A DNA stretch of 64,000 nt from Saccopteryx bilineata (GCF_036850765.1 NC_089495.1:194325847-194389846); one strand, 5' to 3'. Shown: positions 35,660 through 47,660, counted from the first letter of the stretch. The notes: generated by a model not told the origin, from the sequence alone. Translations and numbers: made by a program.

Positions 35660-36110
35660 CTTGGACAAGCACTGGCTATAGCCCTTCTACAAGCTGACCA
35701 TGATAATGATGGCTTGATATACTGCAGAGACCTTGGAGGGGCACAGAAAAGCTTTGGGGAAGAGGCGGCATTTGAGCTGAGCCCGCGGGATGACTAGAGT
35801 TTCAGTAGACAGAGAAGTAAGATCAGGGTGCTCAAAGCAGGAGCTGACTGGTATGGAGGTGGCTCTGGACTTCTTTGAAGAGGCAATGGGGAGCCATAGA
35901 AGAGTTGCCAGCAGGGGACGGATGCATTCAGATCTGCCTCTGAGGCTGAGCGTGGTGGCTGTGGAAGGAAAGGTAGATGACAGGGGCAGGGCTGGAGCGG
36001 GGAGAGCCATGGTGGAACTCTCGGGCCAGACAGTGAAGCCCAGACCGGAGGGAGGCATGACCTCCCAGGCCTCAGTGTTTTTACTGGAGAATGGGTATGT
36101 CAAAGAAGAG
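35660..36110 (-). mobile_element. L2 LINE ORF2 relic, antisense
   Basis: The + strand has GCTTTGGGGAAGAGGCGGCA and GGAGCCATAGAAGAGTTGCC, familiar antisense L2 wording. The minus frame is open for 138 residues but has no catalytic motif left. Confidence 0.45.
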
Positions 36111-36212
36111 ACATGCTTAGGAACAGGTCCCCAGTGGAGCTCGAGGGGGGAAAGCTGAGAGGGGCTTCCTCCCCGACCTCCACCCTATCTTCCTTCCTCC
36201 CTGCCTCTCCAG

Positions 36213-36507
36213 ATTCACTCGGACTCAGACGAGGGTGACGGGGCCATCAAGTACACCATCTCAGGCGAGGGCGCAGGCACCATCTTCCTGATCGATGAGC
36301 TGACAGGTGACATCCACGCCATGGAGCGGTTGGACCGTGAGCAGAAAACCTTCTACACATTGCGGGCCCAGGCCCGGGACCGCGCCACCAACCGCCTGCT
36401 GGAGCCTGAGTCGGAGTTCATCATCAAGGTGCAGGACATCAACGACAGCGAGCCCCGCTTCCTGCACGGCCCCTACATCGGCAGCGTGGCCGAGCTCTCA
36501 CCCACAG
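36213..36507 (+). CDS. CDH22: CDH22 exon 2 of the coding part: EC1 and EC1-EC2 linker
   Basis: It encodes residues 87-184 plus one base of codon 185. It continues EC1 from [14 protein letters not shown] at 126-129 and DINDSEP at 161-167 are the calcium-binding signatures that end EC1 (usual form DxNDN). The exon enters EC2 at [10 protein letters not shown]. Acceptor CTCTCCAG and donor ACAG|gtgggc are present; the donor is less canonical than most, being G-rich. The frame fits both neighbouring exons. The 295-bp length is one expected for this position of a type II cadherin. Confidence 0.95.
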
Positions 36508-37163
36508 GTGGGCGGCGGGGTCCGGGGGGGGCCAGCGTGGGCCAGGGGGAGAGGAGAGGAGAGGTGTCAGGTGAGTGGGGGGTGGGAGCCTGCTGTAGGG
36601 GGAGAGGCTGGTACTCTGGGCAGGGGCAGGAGAGACAGGAACTGCTACCCCAGGGCAGAGGGTACAGGCGTGTGTCCAGGTGCCCACACAGGCTCAGGCA
36701 TAGTGTAGTCCTGGACACAGTCTCAGCTGCACACCTGGACAGAGGCATACACATGGCCTCAAGCACATATATGGACACAGTCCCCCCGTGAACGTGGGTG
36801 TCCATGTGAATACAGAGACACACTCAGACATGGTCTTACGCCCACACGCAGTCACAAACACAGGCCCAGCCTCATGTACCAGCTCAGCGATTCACCTGGG
36901 CATAGCCCCACTCGGGCATGACTCAGCACACAGGCAAGACCTGGACAATCACACACATAGGCACAACTGTCCACAGCCTTCCACCAGAGTTCAACTCCAC
37001 CCAGACACAGCACAGCCTTTGGCCACAATCCCCACACAGACTCAGCACAACTGGAGACAGGTACACTTACAACCAAAGACAACTGGAGCGAGACACAGCC
37101 GAGACGAAGTCCGACCACACAACCAGACACAGCCTTACACCCGACACAGCCCACGGGGCAGCC

Positions 37164-37535
37164 TCTTACACAAACACGGTCACCGACGCAAACAGAAGAA
37201 ACAGCCACACTGAATAGCACCATCCTCTTACACAAACACGGTCACCGACGCAAACAGAAGAAACAGCCACACTGAATAGCACCATCCTCTTACACAAACA
37301 CGGTCACTGACGCAAACAGAAGAAACAGCCACACTGAATAGCACCATCCTCTTACACAAACACGGTCACTGACGCAAACAGAAGAAACAGCCACACTGAA
37401 TAGCACCATCCTCTTACACAAACACGGTCACCGACGCAAACAGAAGAAACAGCCACACTGAATAGCACCATCCTCTTACACAAACACGGTCACCGACGCA
37501 AACAGAAGAAACAGCCACACTGAATAGCACCATCC
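37164..37535. repeat. 62-bp minisatellite, six copies
   Basis: The unit begins TCTTACACAAACACGGTCAC and recurs at 37164, 37226, 37288, 37350, 37412 and 37474. The copies are almost identical; the single obvious variant is GTCACCGACG (copies 1, 2, 5, 6) versus GTCACTGACG (copies 3, 4). It sits inside a longer CA-rich stretch. Period 62 is not a multiple of three, so no long frame persists. Confidence 0.95.
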
Positions 37536-38338
37536 TGGCGCTGGGCTCCACCAGAGTGTGGCAGTATTTAGGCTCGGGCACAGCCAGGTGCGACAACATT
37601 GAGACAGCTTCACTCACTGCCCAGCACACCTAGGTGCCACCGCCAGGGGACACAGGTTCACAGAGATGGCTGCAAACACCCAGGGGCACTGGGTAGGTGC
37701 GGAAAAGGGGAGCACACACATCGAAAGTCTCATCTGCAAGGCGACCTCAGACATGGCCGCACTCAGAAACTCCCATTTGCCCCGGGTTGGATGCCTCTGC
37801 CCTCTCCGTCCAGGGGGCCCCCATACAGTTGGCTGACCATCAGAGCCCCACTTGGCCTGGGGCTCTTGGTAAAGCCAGTAGCTGCCGTCTCCTTCCCCAC
37901 CATGTTCACCTAAGCATGTGCAAGCCAGAGTGGACAGGGAGCAGTGGCCCTCGGGCCTAGACCACATTCCATCACTAATGCACTGTGGCCGAGGGCTCAG
38001 TGCTGCCTCTCTCCGGGCCTTCCGGCTCTGTAGCTGCGCGTCAGATGCCAGGGGCATCTGGGTTCTGGAGGGAAAGTGCAGGCAGCCCTGCTTCCCCAGA
38101 GTGATGGGTAATGAGCAGGTGGCCAGGGACTGAAGGCAGGAAGTGGACCAGAGGAGATAGTGGACACAAAGGGATGGTGGGGGAACAGGGAAAAGTGAGG
38201 GTGTGAGTGTGGGTGCCGGCTGGTGTGCACACACACACACAGGCCCACATGTGTGCCCGGTGGACACATCCATGGCCAATCAGATGGCACTTTAAGGCCT
38301 GTGCATTCAAGTGACAGGCTCTGTGTCTATTTGAGTGT

Positions 38339-38371
38339 ATTTATTCATTCATTCATTCATTCACTCACTCA
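38339..38371. repeat. (TTCA)n microsatellite
   Basis: Around seven TTCA-type units, with the last units changed to CTCA. Confidence 0.85.
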
Positions 38372-38469
38372 TTTAAGAAATATGTACAAGGGCCTACTAG
38401 GCACTGGGGACACAGCAATGAAAAGGTAGACAAGCCTCCCCGCTCTCAGTAAGCAAATGAGTAAGTAAA

Positions 38470-39200
38470 CAGATAGATCTTTGATCCAGGAAGCCTTCTC
38501 AGAGGACATGGCATTGTAACAGAGACCCGAAGGATGTGAGTGAGTGGGCCCTGGGGGAAGAGCATTCTAGGCAGAAGGAAGAGTACGTGCAAAGTCCCTG
38601 AGGAGAAGTAGAGAGGCCACAGATGTTGCAGCTGTGTAGACCATAGTCGGGGCTCTGCCATTTATGCTGAGCAAGCTGGGAACTCAGCAGATGGGCTTGA
38701 TCAGAAGGGTGACACGATCTCCCTCAGCTTTAACAGGATCCCCTGGCTCTTCTGTGATGATTAGGTGGGTGTTGGGGGGTGGGGAGCAAGGGCAGAGGCA
38801 GATTGCCCATTGAGAATATTGTAATTACCAAGGCCAGAAATGATGGTGGCGTGGAGCAAGGTGGTACCAGTGCAGGTACTGGAAAGAGGTCGACTTACAG
38901 GCAAATGCCAAAAGTAGAGCTGAAAGCATTCGCTAATGGACTGGATGAGGATGTGAGAAGAAGAAAATTCAAGGATGACTACCGAGATTTTGACCCGGGC
39001 AATTAAATAAATGGATTTCCATTTGCTGCGATGGGAGGGGCAGTGTTGGGAGATGGAGGGAAATCATCACGGTTTCAGACAGCCGACGTTGGAAGTAGCC
39101 AGCCAAGTGGAGACCTTGAGGAAGGCCATTCAGAATACAGGTTCGGTGGAGAGTTCTGGGCTGGAGAGAGAAATTTGGAAGTTGTCAGTAGCAAAGACCC
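38470..39200 (-). mobile_element. L2 LINE ORF2 relic, antisense
   Basis: Antisense L2 wording runs through the stretch: GGAAGAGCATTCTAGGCAGA, CTTTAACAGGATCCCCTGGC and CCAGAAATGATGGTGGCGTG in the expected order. The element is long (about 730 bp) and decayed. Confidence 0.6.
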
Positions 39201-39234
39201 GCCCTATGGACTTTTAGAGCCCAATGAGTACTTA

Positions 39235-39370
39235 GAAATCCACTTTGCAAATGAGGGAAACTGAGGCTCAGAGGGGCAGTGATGTGTCCAAGGTCACAAA
39301 GCAAGTCAGAGGTAGCTCACGCCCCTGGCTTTCCAGGTCCAGCAGCCCCTACTCCTGAACTCAGACTCTG
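39235..39370 (-). repeat. MIR SINE, antisense
   Basis: GGGAAACTGAGGCTCAGAGG then CCAAGGTCACAAAGCAAGTC is the reverse MIR core. Confidence 0.75.
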
Positions 39371-39649
39371 GCCTAAGAAGATGCGGCTCCGTCGCTCTTC
39401 ATCCAGAACTGGCTGGCATGTTTCCACATGGAAAAGGCCAGAAAGGAGGCTGGAGAGGAAGCAGGAGTCACAGCCGAAGGGCCGGGGGGAAGCCCGGAGC
39501 CAGGGAGGGCTGGAGCAGAGAAGCCTGGCGGGCAGATTTGCATGTTGGACAGCCCCCCTGCTGTTGTATGGAGAATGGATGGGGGTGGAGGTGAGGGGGC
39601 TCCAGAGGGAGGCCCAGCCCCACATCCTCCGGGGCGGCTCATCCATCAT

Positions 39650-39935
39650 TACTTGATTCTCACTTCAACTCTGAGAGGTGGCCGGACTGATGGTAGCATC
39701 CCTATTAAACAGACGGGAACACTGAGGCTCAGAGAGGAGAAAAGGTGCCTGCAGTCACATAATAAGTCAGTAACAGAGCAAGTCGCTGAGCTTGGCTCCC
39801 AGACTGTTGGAGTGGCAAGGGTCCTTGTGTTACAGGTAGGGAAACTGACACCAAAAGAAGGGCAAAGGCTCATTCAAGGTCACCCAGTGAGTAGGAGGCA
39901 GAGCCAGCCCCCAGCTTTACGAGTGCTGGCCTAAG
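39650..39935 (-). repeat. MIR SINE pair, antisense
   Basis: Two successive antisense cores can be read, GAACACTGAGGCTCAGAGAG and then GGGAAACTGACACCAAAAGA with ATTCAAGGTCACCCAGTGA. They may be two insertions or one rearranged copy. Confidence 0.65.
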
Positions 39936-40682
39936 GAGCCCCAGCCTGGCCTCACCTCCCTCTCCCAGCCCACTCACTCTGACATTCCACTCAGGAAAAA
40001 GTCAGGCAGGCAGATTCAACTTAGACAAGCCGGGAAACCCAGGCTGGGGAGGGAGGAAGCCGAAATTAAATTAATTTATTTCATTTGAGCAACTTTTTGA
40101 AGGGGAAGCGAATTCGACACCGGGGCGCTCGCGGAGACTCCAGGCACTTTGAAAATCAGTCACAATTACTGAGCCTCCTGATCTGGGCTGAGGGGGGCGG
40201 GGCCGACAAGTGGCACCGGATCCGGGCTGCTTTGGAGATCAGAGGGAGCATGGACGCAGCTTGGGACATGAAAGGCAGCAGAGCTCCCAAATTAAACCAT
40301 TCACAGCTTAAAAGGGAAGGGAAGTGTGCCAGGGGGCCTCCAATGAGCCACGCTTCCGAGGAGGGGCATGCCAGCCACGCTGAGCCTAATGCAGCGAAAC
40401 AGGCCCTGCAGCTGACAGTCAGGAGGCCTGGCTTCTCTCATGACCTTGGCCAAGTCCCTGCCCGTCTCTGGGCCCTGAGTTCCCTTCTGAGCATTGAGGG
40501 GGTTTTGTACATGCAGCAGATGTGTACTGAGTGCCTCCTATGTGCCAGGCACTGTTTCAGACATTGGGGATTCTTAGGAAGCCTATATATACAGCAGGGA
40601 GAGAGACAGGAAAGAAATAGCCAAAATATATTATATGCCCAGTTGTGTAAGTGCTGTGAAGAAGAGGGGATAGGGGATTATA

Positions 40683-40789
40683 CAGGGTGGGGCAAAAGGA
40701 GGCTTACAGTTGTTCGTAACAAACAAGAATACAAGGATAAACTGTGTTGCGCGTACTCACAACTGTAAACCTACTTTTGCCTCAGCCGG
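40683..40789. mobile_element. Short mariner-type MITE (107 bp)
   Basis: TA flanks (40681-40682 and 40790-40791) enclose ends CAGGGTGGGGCAAAAGGAGG and the near-complement ending TACTTTTGCCTCAGCCGG. The inverted ends cover about 30 bases each and the interior is only about 45 bases. It has no coding capacity. Confidence 0.8.
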
Positions 40790-41039
40790 TATTGGGGGAG
40801 TGCTATTTTAGATAGAGGAAGGCTTTTTCTTTTTATAAGATGGCATTTGAACAAAGATCTGAAGGAACCAAGGGAGTGAGCCAAGGAGCTGTGTGAAAAG
40901 CAGTGGTTTTCATACTTTCTTGTGCAAACACATGACCCGAAAGGTTCGTTAAACACAAACAGGAGGCTGCCTCCTCCCCCCAGGCTTTCTGATTCGGTAG
41001 GTCTGGGATACTAGAAAATTTCACATTTTAAACAAATTC

Positions 41040-41850
41040 CAAGGTGATGCTAATGCTGCTAGTTTAGGAATCGCACTTGGAGAACCACCATGCTGGAGGA
41101 AGACTGTTCCAGGCAGAGGGAACAGCAAGTGCAGAGGTCCGGAGGCAGAGTTTATCTGTTGTGTTTGAGGAATAGCAAGAAGGTCAGTGTGCACGAAGAG
41201 AGGAGTAAGTGCTGAGGCGTGTCAAATGAGATCGGAAGAGATACCGGAGGCAGGATCACTCTGGGCTGGGTAGCCATTGAAAGGTTTTCGGTTGTACTCT
41301 TGAGTAAGATAGGGAATGACATTACCCAACTTATATTTTGATAGGATGACTGTTGGCCACCATGTTGAAAACAGACTGTAGGGGGCAAGGTTGGAAGTAG
41401 GAAGATTAGTGAGAAGGCAACTATAGTCATGTGGCCAAGAGGTGGGGGTGACTTGGGCAAGTACAGGTGGTGAGAAGATATGGGATGATGGATGTGTGTT
41501 GAAGGTAGAGCCAACAGGGTTTGTGAGGGATCGGATGTGGGAGGGATAAGACAAGAGTGATGCTGAAGTTTTTGACCTGAGCAACTGGATGGATGCAGCT
41601 GCTTGGCTGAGATTGGGAATGCTCCCGGAAGAGCGGGTTTGCAGCACAAAATTAAGAATTCATTATTGGACAGGTTAAGATTGAGATGTCTGTTAGAAAT
41701 CCGAGTGGAGTTGTCAAGGGGACAGTTGGATCTCTGAGTCTGAAGGTCAGGAGCAAGATCGGAGCTAGAGATACAACTTTGGAAGTCATCAGCAGACAGA
41801 AGAAATTTAAGGCCTGAGGCTGGATGAAATCAACCAGGGAGTAAGTTTCG
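41040..41850 (-). mobile_element. L2 LINE ORF2 relic, antisense
   Basis: The + strand carries GAAGACTGTTCCAGGCAGAG, TTTTTGACCTGAGCAACTGG and ATTGAGATGTCTGTTAGAAA, the antisense of the L2 reverse transcriptase region. The minus open frame at 41152-41649 is a fossil, not a gene. Confidence 0.65.
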
Positions 41851-41974
41851 ACAGAGAAGATTTAGACTAGAAAATCTCTTAATATAGGGGCACAAGTTCT
41901 CCTTCCCTAGGGTGTCAGACCTGACCAGGGACAGCAAGAGGATTTCATAGGGCTTCTGTGCCCATTTCAGCTCC

Positions 41975-42350
41975 ACCAATGTATTAATGCTAACTGTGTG
42001 TAAGACAATATGCTTGGCACTGTTGAGGATACAGAAATGGGAAGTCCAATCAAACACCCATCTATTAGCCGCTACTTTATTCTTGGCACTGCAGGGGACA
42101 TAAAGATAAGTAATTGAATTAAATCCACAAAATGTTTATTAGCACCCATTATATACAAGGCCTTCTGTGTACTTTGGCCCGGTAGGGGTTGCAAAGATGC
42201 GTTACTCAACTTAGCAAAAGTTTATTAGCACCTACTTTATTTTTCATCCCAAGGGGATAAAAAAAAAACAACAAGCAGTTGCTGTCCATTAGCTAAACAC
42301 CGATCCATGCCTACTATGTGGAGATGCAAAGATAAGCAAGATATAGTGGT
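41975..42350. repeat. Old diverged tandem repeat, period about 80 bp
   Basis: The phrase TTTATTAGCACC and its variants recur at about 41983, 42061, 42133 and 42221. Each is followed by a 'ctactttat..ggcact' part and a 'gg.acaaagat' part, with a weaker final copy at 42300. Divergence is high. Confidence 0.45.
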
Positions 42351-42639
42351 GTCAACTCTGATCAACTGGTAATGACTTTAGGGCTGTGTTAAGAAGGAGC
42401 CTGAGGTTTCATTTAGGCTCAGGCAAAAAGAAAGCTGCAATTGATTAGTGATGTCTGCTGCGAGCAAAGGCGTGAGCATGCGGATTGGTGTTGCTGGACC
42501 ATGCAATTGGGGCTCAACAGACTGCAAATAGGTGGGAGCTCTGCCAGTGCCATTTTCCCATTTATCCTATTTGTACTCTGTGAGCAGCATCTTTAAGAGA
42601 TTGAAAAAGACTGCTTTTTAGTAGCGTTTGCACTGAGAT

Positions 42640-42865
42640 AGTTACTAAATAATAGCTATCAGCTAACACTGCTGTCACAGAGCTGTTCTCCTCTATTCCC
42701 ACGATCCTGGAGGATAAGCAAGGCAGGTATTGCCGTCCTCATTCTACCAATGAGGACATAAATTCAGAAAGAGATAAAGTAACTAGCCTGAGATTCCAGA
42801 GTGAGAGCTAGAGCCAGAACCAGAACCAGACCCAGAACCTGAGCCCAGAACCCGAGCTACTTGTC
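42640..42865 (-). repeat. MIR SINE, antisense
   Basis: It reads CAATGAGGACATAAATTCAG then AGTAACTAGCCTGAGATTCC in antisense MIR order; the ends are eroded. Confidence 0.55.
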
Positions 42866-42929
42866 TCAGCACGCCTAGCAAATAGTCACAACCATGTCCT
42901 TAGCTTGCACAGGTCTTTACAGCTTGCAA

Positions 42930-43085
42930 AGCGCTTTCACATTCCCAGTCTCATTTCAGCCTCCCAGGAACTCTTTTGGGTTAAGTGTTGACACTCCCAT
43001 TTTACAGTTGAGGAAACTGAGGCTCAAGAAGGGAAGAGAAATAAAATAGGGATAGCACACTATCAGATTGCTGAATCCAGTGCTG
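42930..43085 (-). repeat. MIR SINE, antisense
   Basis: CCATTTTACAGTTGAGGAAA then CTGAGGCTCAAGAAGGGAAG is the antisense core. Confidence 0.7.
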
Positions 43086-44739
43086 GGGGTGATGGGGACA
43101 GAGAGGAAAGGAGGGAGGCAGAGCGCTCCCAAGGGCCCCGTTTGGGGAGGACAGCAGCAGGCCGGGAGCCTCCCATCTACAGCCAGAGAGAGTGTAGCTC
43201 AGCAGCCCTGAGGCCCAAGCCAGGAATCAATCTCTGGCCTCTGCAGAGATAACTTCTAAAGATGTTTTTAATTAAAGTCCAGGAAGATCTATACGTGCAA
43301 TATCTCCTTGCCTAGCAACGGCACTGGCTCTCACCACCCAGGATGGGAATGGGGGGCAGGACAGGAAGTTTCTGGTGGGCAGAGAGGCAGAGAGGAGCAG
43401 AGGCCCTGGTCCTCAGGAGTCTCCCATGGTCCAGGTGATCTAGACAGGAAGGAGCACGCCCATGTCTTTCTTTGCCTTTTCCATGAACAAATCACATAAC
43501 AAACACAAGCACATCCTCTATGCCAGGCCCTGTGCCCAGTGTGGCAGGGGATACAAAGGTGGCAAAGCCACCATCTTGCTCTCAAGGGTGAGTGCATAGA
43601 GGGTGCTCTGTAGATGTTGGGTGACTGAATGGAACTGAATTATAAGCAAAAAGAAAAATAAAAGTTTGCTGTCTACAACTGGCAGAGGGATACTACTGCA
43701 GACACTTAGAATATCACTGGCCCAAACAGACAAGATGACCAGGCAAGTGATCAGAGTGTGCCATTTAAAGGGGGGAGGAAATAGAAGAGTCTATGGATCT
43801 CTATTTGGGATGGCAGGGGATACCTGTCTCTCAGGAGCACACGCAGCGTTTGTCTGCATGAGTGAGTTTCTGGCCAGGAGCCAGGAGCAGAGAACAAGTG
43901 AGGTGACAGTGTTGCAGAGCTCCCTGGAGACTCTGGAGAAATGTATGTGACATAGGAGTACCCTGACCCCATCAAGCCAAAATCGCCTTTCTCCTTGTCG
44001 CCCTCCCACGCTCCCCTACCCTCCTCCTGATTCATATGTATGCCTGTCTGTCTCTGTTTCTACACAACTCTACTTTCCAACTTTATCTCTGCCACACCAT
44101 CTCTGTCTCACTTTTATTCTGTCTCTATGTGCCTCTGCCTCTCCAACCCTCGTCTCGCCGTCTCTGTCCTTATTTGCCCCTGTGTATCTGGGTAGCTCTG
44201 TCTTCCCTCTTTCCCTCTGTCCATCTCTCTGAATCTCTGTCCTTTGTCTCTGTCTCTGACCCACTTTCCTGCCCCGTCTCTCTGTGCCACCTTCTCGGTC
44301 TCTTGCCGCTGGACCTGCCTCCTCCCCCTCCATCCTGTGGCCACCCCCTTCTGTGCAGTCACTTCCCTGCGCCTCTGGTGCATCATTCATCTACATTAGG
44401 CTGCCCTGGCTGGGCAGCGGAGGTAGGGTCCGGCCAGCCCAGCAAGCACATTATAAGTGATGATCAAAGAGGGAGTTGGGGGAACATTGGTGGGGGGGAG
44501 TTTGAGAAGGGGCTTGTTTTCTGTGTAATCTGAGCATTCCCAGGGCCTCGACAAGTGGTTTTTAATTTTTAATGGAAAGCAGTCCGCGCAGTTCTGGTAG
44601 CAGCAGGGGGTGGGACTCATTTTTTATAAATGTTTGAGAAGCTAAATGTGAGCTGAGGGTTTCCCAGCCCAGCAGGGCAGCTCAGGGAGGGAAGGAGGAG
44701 ACAGGATGATCATAATTACAAACATCTTCATAATAATGA

Positions 44740-44905
44740 CACTTGGTCACCTCGGTTGAAGACTCTGTTCTTCTCCAAAGTGTTTCATCTTTTCCATCTC
44801 ATTACAGCGTCTCCCTCACCCAGTGAGGCAGGTAGGATAAACGTTATCTCTGTTTAACAGAAGGAAAACTGAGGTCCAGCCAGGCCAGACAGTTCTCCCC
44901 TAACT
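44740..44905 (-). repeat. MIR SINE, antisense
   Basis: The tail reads GATAAACGTTATCTCTGTTT then ACAGAAGGAAAACTGAGGTC. Confidence 0.6.
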
Positions 44906-45539
44906 GAGGACAGGTCTGGAATGAGAAATTACATCTTCGATCTCTGAGCTCCACTCCCAATAGCCACCGCCCCCTCCCTGAGCCAGTTGGGGCTTCTCCT
45001 GGGGTTCCTCGAGTCCAAGTTTAGGTCTGGGTTGGACCTCACCGATAGCAAAGGTTAAGGGACAAGAAAGGAAAGAATTCTGGCCTGGGACCCAAGACAT
45101 GAGTTCTAGTTTGGCTCCATAATGAGCCATGTCAGAACCGCCCCGGTAAACCAGAGATGAGGAGTAGGTAAGCTCTCTCTCTCCCTCTTCATACTGGTGC
45201 CCAGGGACCTCCTACTCATGGCCAAGAACATGACCGCAGAGATCTTCTGACCATAGAGAGAGAGGAGAAAGGGATAACTCCGGTTGAGCGCCTACTACAT
45301 GCCAAGCTTCACCAGGCATTTAATTAAATCCAGCATCACTAACCCTCATAGCATCTCTGAGAGGCAGAATAGGCCCCTTCTAATCCCAGGGCTCTCTATG
45401 CCAAAACCCACACAGTCTCTGTGGAGGAGAGAGGGTCATCTCTCAGGATGTCCAACTTCTGCTGATTCTACCTGGGAGAAACGCTGCATCATCCTTGCTG
45501 CTTTCTTCTGTGTGTCAGTCTCAGCCCAGGCACAGTGGA

Positions 45540-45700
45540 TCCTGGAGGGTGACATGCTGGCTACACAGACCTGGGTTTGAACCTGTCCCTTCCACATAGT
45601 AATGATGTAACCTTGGGGAAGTCATTCAGCCTCTCTGTGACTGTTTTCTCACCAGTTCAATCAGGGGTTGTGCCTACGGCATCAGTTCATAGCCTGGGGT
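45540..45700 (+). repeat. MIR SINE
   Basis: It has the head GACCTGGGTTTGAACC and the core ATGTAACCTTGGGGAAGTCA. Confidence 0.6.
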
Positions 45701-47479
45701 GCACTTTAGAATCGCTGTGGGAGTTTTTTTTAAATACCTTTGTCTGTGCTCCACCCCAAGAGAGTCCTATTGAATTGGCCTGGGATGGGGCTCAGCATCA
45801 GTCTTATTTTATAGCTCCTAAGAGGTTCTAATGTGCAGCCAGGCTGAGAACCACTGGTTTCTGTGCTCTCCCAGGACCATATCTAACACTCCACATGAAG
45901 CCCTGGACTCTGAGATCCTGTTTGTCCAAGAATCACTCGGTCAGTCGTTCCTATGCCAGTCTGGATTTCAGCTCTTAATTTCGGGTAGCAGAAGAGCTGG
46001 GCTGCAGCACCATGGACAGCAAACAGGTCATCCCCGCCTCTGGAAGTCTGGGCTTGAACTAGCTCTTGGGATAGGGGAGAAGAAGGTTCAGTGCAACCCC
46101 TTGCTATTCCCCTCCTCTTCTCTCTTTCTCCTTTCTCTGACTCTTCTGTCTCTTGCTTTCTGTCTACTTCTACTCCTATTAACCCCCCATATCCTACCTC
46201 ATAAGGTAGGATGCTTCTGGGTTTTGACTTCAGAGCGACCCGGGTTTGAAGGTTTGAATCCAACCCTTCCTGTTTCCTTGCCAGGTGAATTTAGCCAGAC
46301 ACTGTCCTTGGTTCTGACTCTGGAAATCTATTTTTCTCACAACAATACTTAGAGTTTGGTAGTACTATCACCCTCGTTTTACAAATGAAGAAATTAAGGC
46401 ACAAAGTGTTTCATTACTTTACTCAGCCTTGATATCCTCATATGTAAAGTGGAGTTCTTACTTCAAAGCTTTATTATATAAATTTCATAAGCTAGTAAAG
46501 CTAAAGGGCTTATCAATATCCAACAAAAGTAGTAGTCAGTCAATAAACATAACCTATCATTGTCATTGAATAATGATATATAATGATGGGTTTCATTTTT
46601 ACTCATTGCCAGCTCACATTTCACTTTTCACTATGCAAAGCAATTTCCTCATCTGTGAAATGGGAACAATGCAGGGTTTTACTGGAACATCTTGTATTAG
46701 CTCATAAGAGCCAAATACTGATTTTCAGGAGTTTTGTGAGCCTCTTGATATCACATTGGTAGCTTAAAATTGGCCATGGTGGGAATATTTACACCATGGT
46801 AATCAGCAAACACTACAAAGCAGGGCATTCCTCTCTGTCCCTCCACTGCCTGGAGCTGATAGTTAGACATGCACCAGCACAACACTGTGTTACATCACAG
46901 AGATGGCATGAGGACTAAAGGAGAGAACAGACGTGAGGATGCATTGTAAAATGTAAACTGTTGAACCTAAGAGAGATGGCCCCAAGGTGGTCCTCCAGCA
47001 ACCACAAGCCTGACACCCTTCTGTCTGTCAATTCTGGAGAGCTGCTGGCTTTTGAAGAAGGTGGGAGAGGTATGAGTCCTGGGAAACTAGTTGTGAATTG
47101 CTGACCCTTCACCATACCCACATGTTGGCATTAACTGTAATGGCTGCAATAAAGAATCCAAGATTGGGGAAATAATCCCATCATTCCCACGGGAGTTCCT
47201 GGGATGCAGCCAGAGAAGGACACACACAGAGCAAGAAGACTTGACCATATCCCTGGGGAGTCACTCAGCCTGGCATTATGCCTTGCCCAGAGGGTGGAAG
47301 GAAACATGCAGGGGGAGTGACAGGGTGACCCTCTCTCATAACAGTTACAACAGCCACTGTTTATTGAGCACCCACCATGAGCCTGATGCTTTCTGTATCT
47401 TTTTCCATTTTAGTGTGTCTGTGAGGGCGGCATGATTGTGCCATTGTATCCTGGCATGCGTTTATAGAGTCCTTAGCAC

Positions 47480-47660
47480 GAGCCAGGCACTGTCCTTGGT
47501 GCTGAAAATGGGACGCTATTTGAATTCTCAAACCAATTCCAAGAGTTTGGTAGTGCTATCACCCTAATTTTATAAATGAGAAAACTGAGAGACAAAGGGC
47601 TTTGTGCTATGTCCAAGGTCAAACCGGTAATAAGTGACAGTGTCATACTGATTGTGATTC
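47480..47660 (-). repeat. MIR SINE, antisense
   Basis: The wording GAGCCAGGCACTGTCCTTGG then AAATGAGAAAACTGAGAGAC then GTCCAAGGTCAAACCGGTAA is in order. Confidence 0.65.

Larger units (their letters stand above)
26513..36212 (+). other. CDH22: CDH22 intron 1 (9.7 kb)
   Basis: It begins gtaaag and ends with the acceptor TGCCTCTCCAG at 36212. It carries L2, MIR, tRNA-type SINEs, an hAT element, microsatellites and two repeat-free AT-rich blocks listed separately. No additional coding exon was found. Confidence 0.9.

Noticed and set aside
36788..37217. Two long open frames in the CA-rich part of intron 2
   Set aside because: Threonine- and histidine-rich chance frames from the ACAC bias.
37164..37535. 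CRISPR-like array
   Set aside because: The units are contiguous tandem copies without spacers, and the genome is mammalian.
40085..40768. 227-residue open frame in intron 2
   Set aside because: It runs through a regulatory-like block and the short mariner element, so it cannot be one gene; no acceptor or donor, no domain.
41152..41649. 165-residue minus-strand open frame
   Set aside because: It belongs to an old L2 LINE reverse transcriptase region; catalytic residues are missing.
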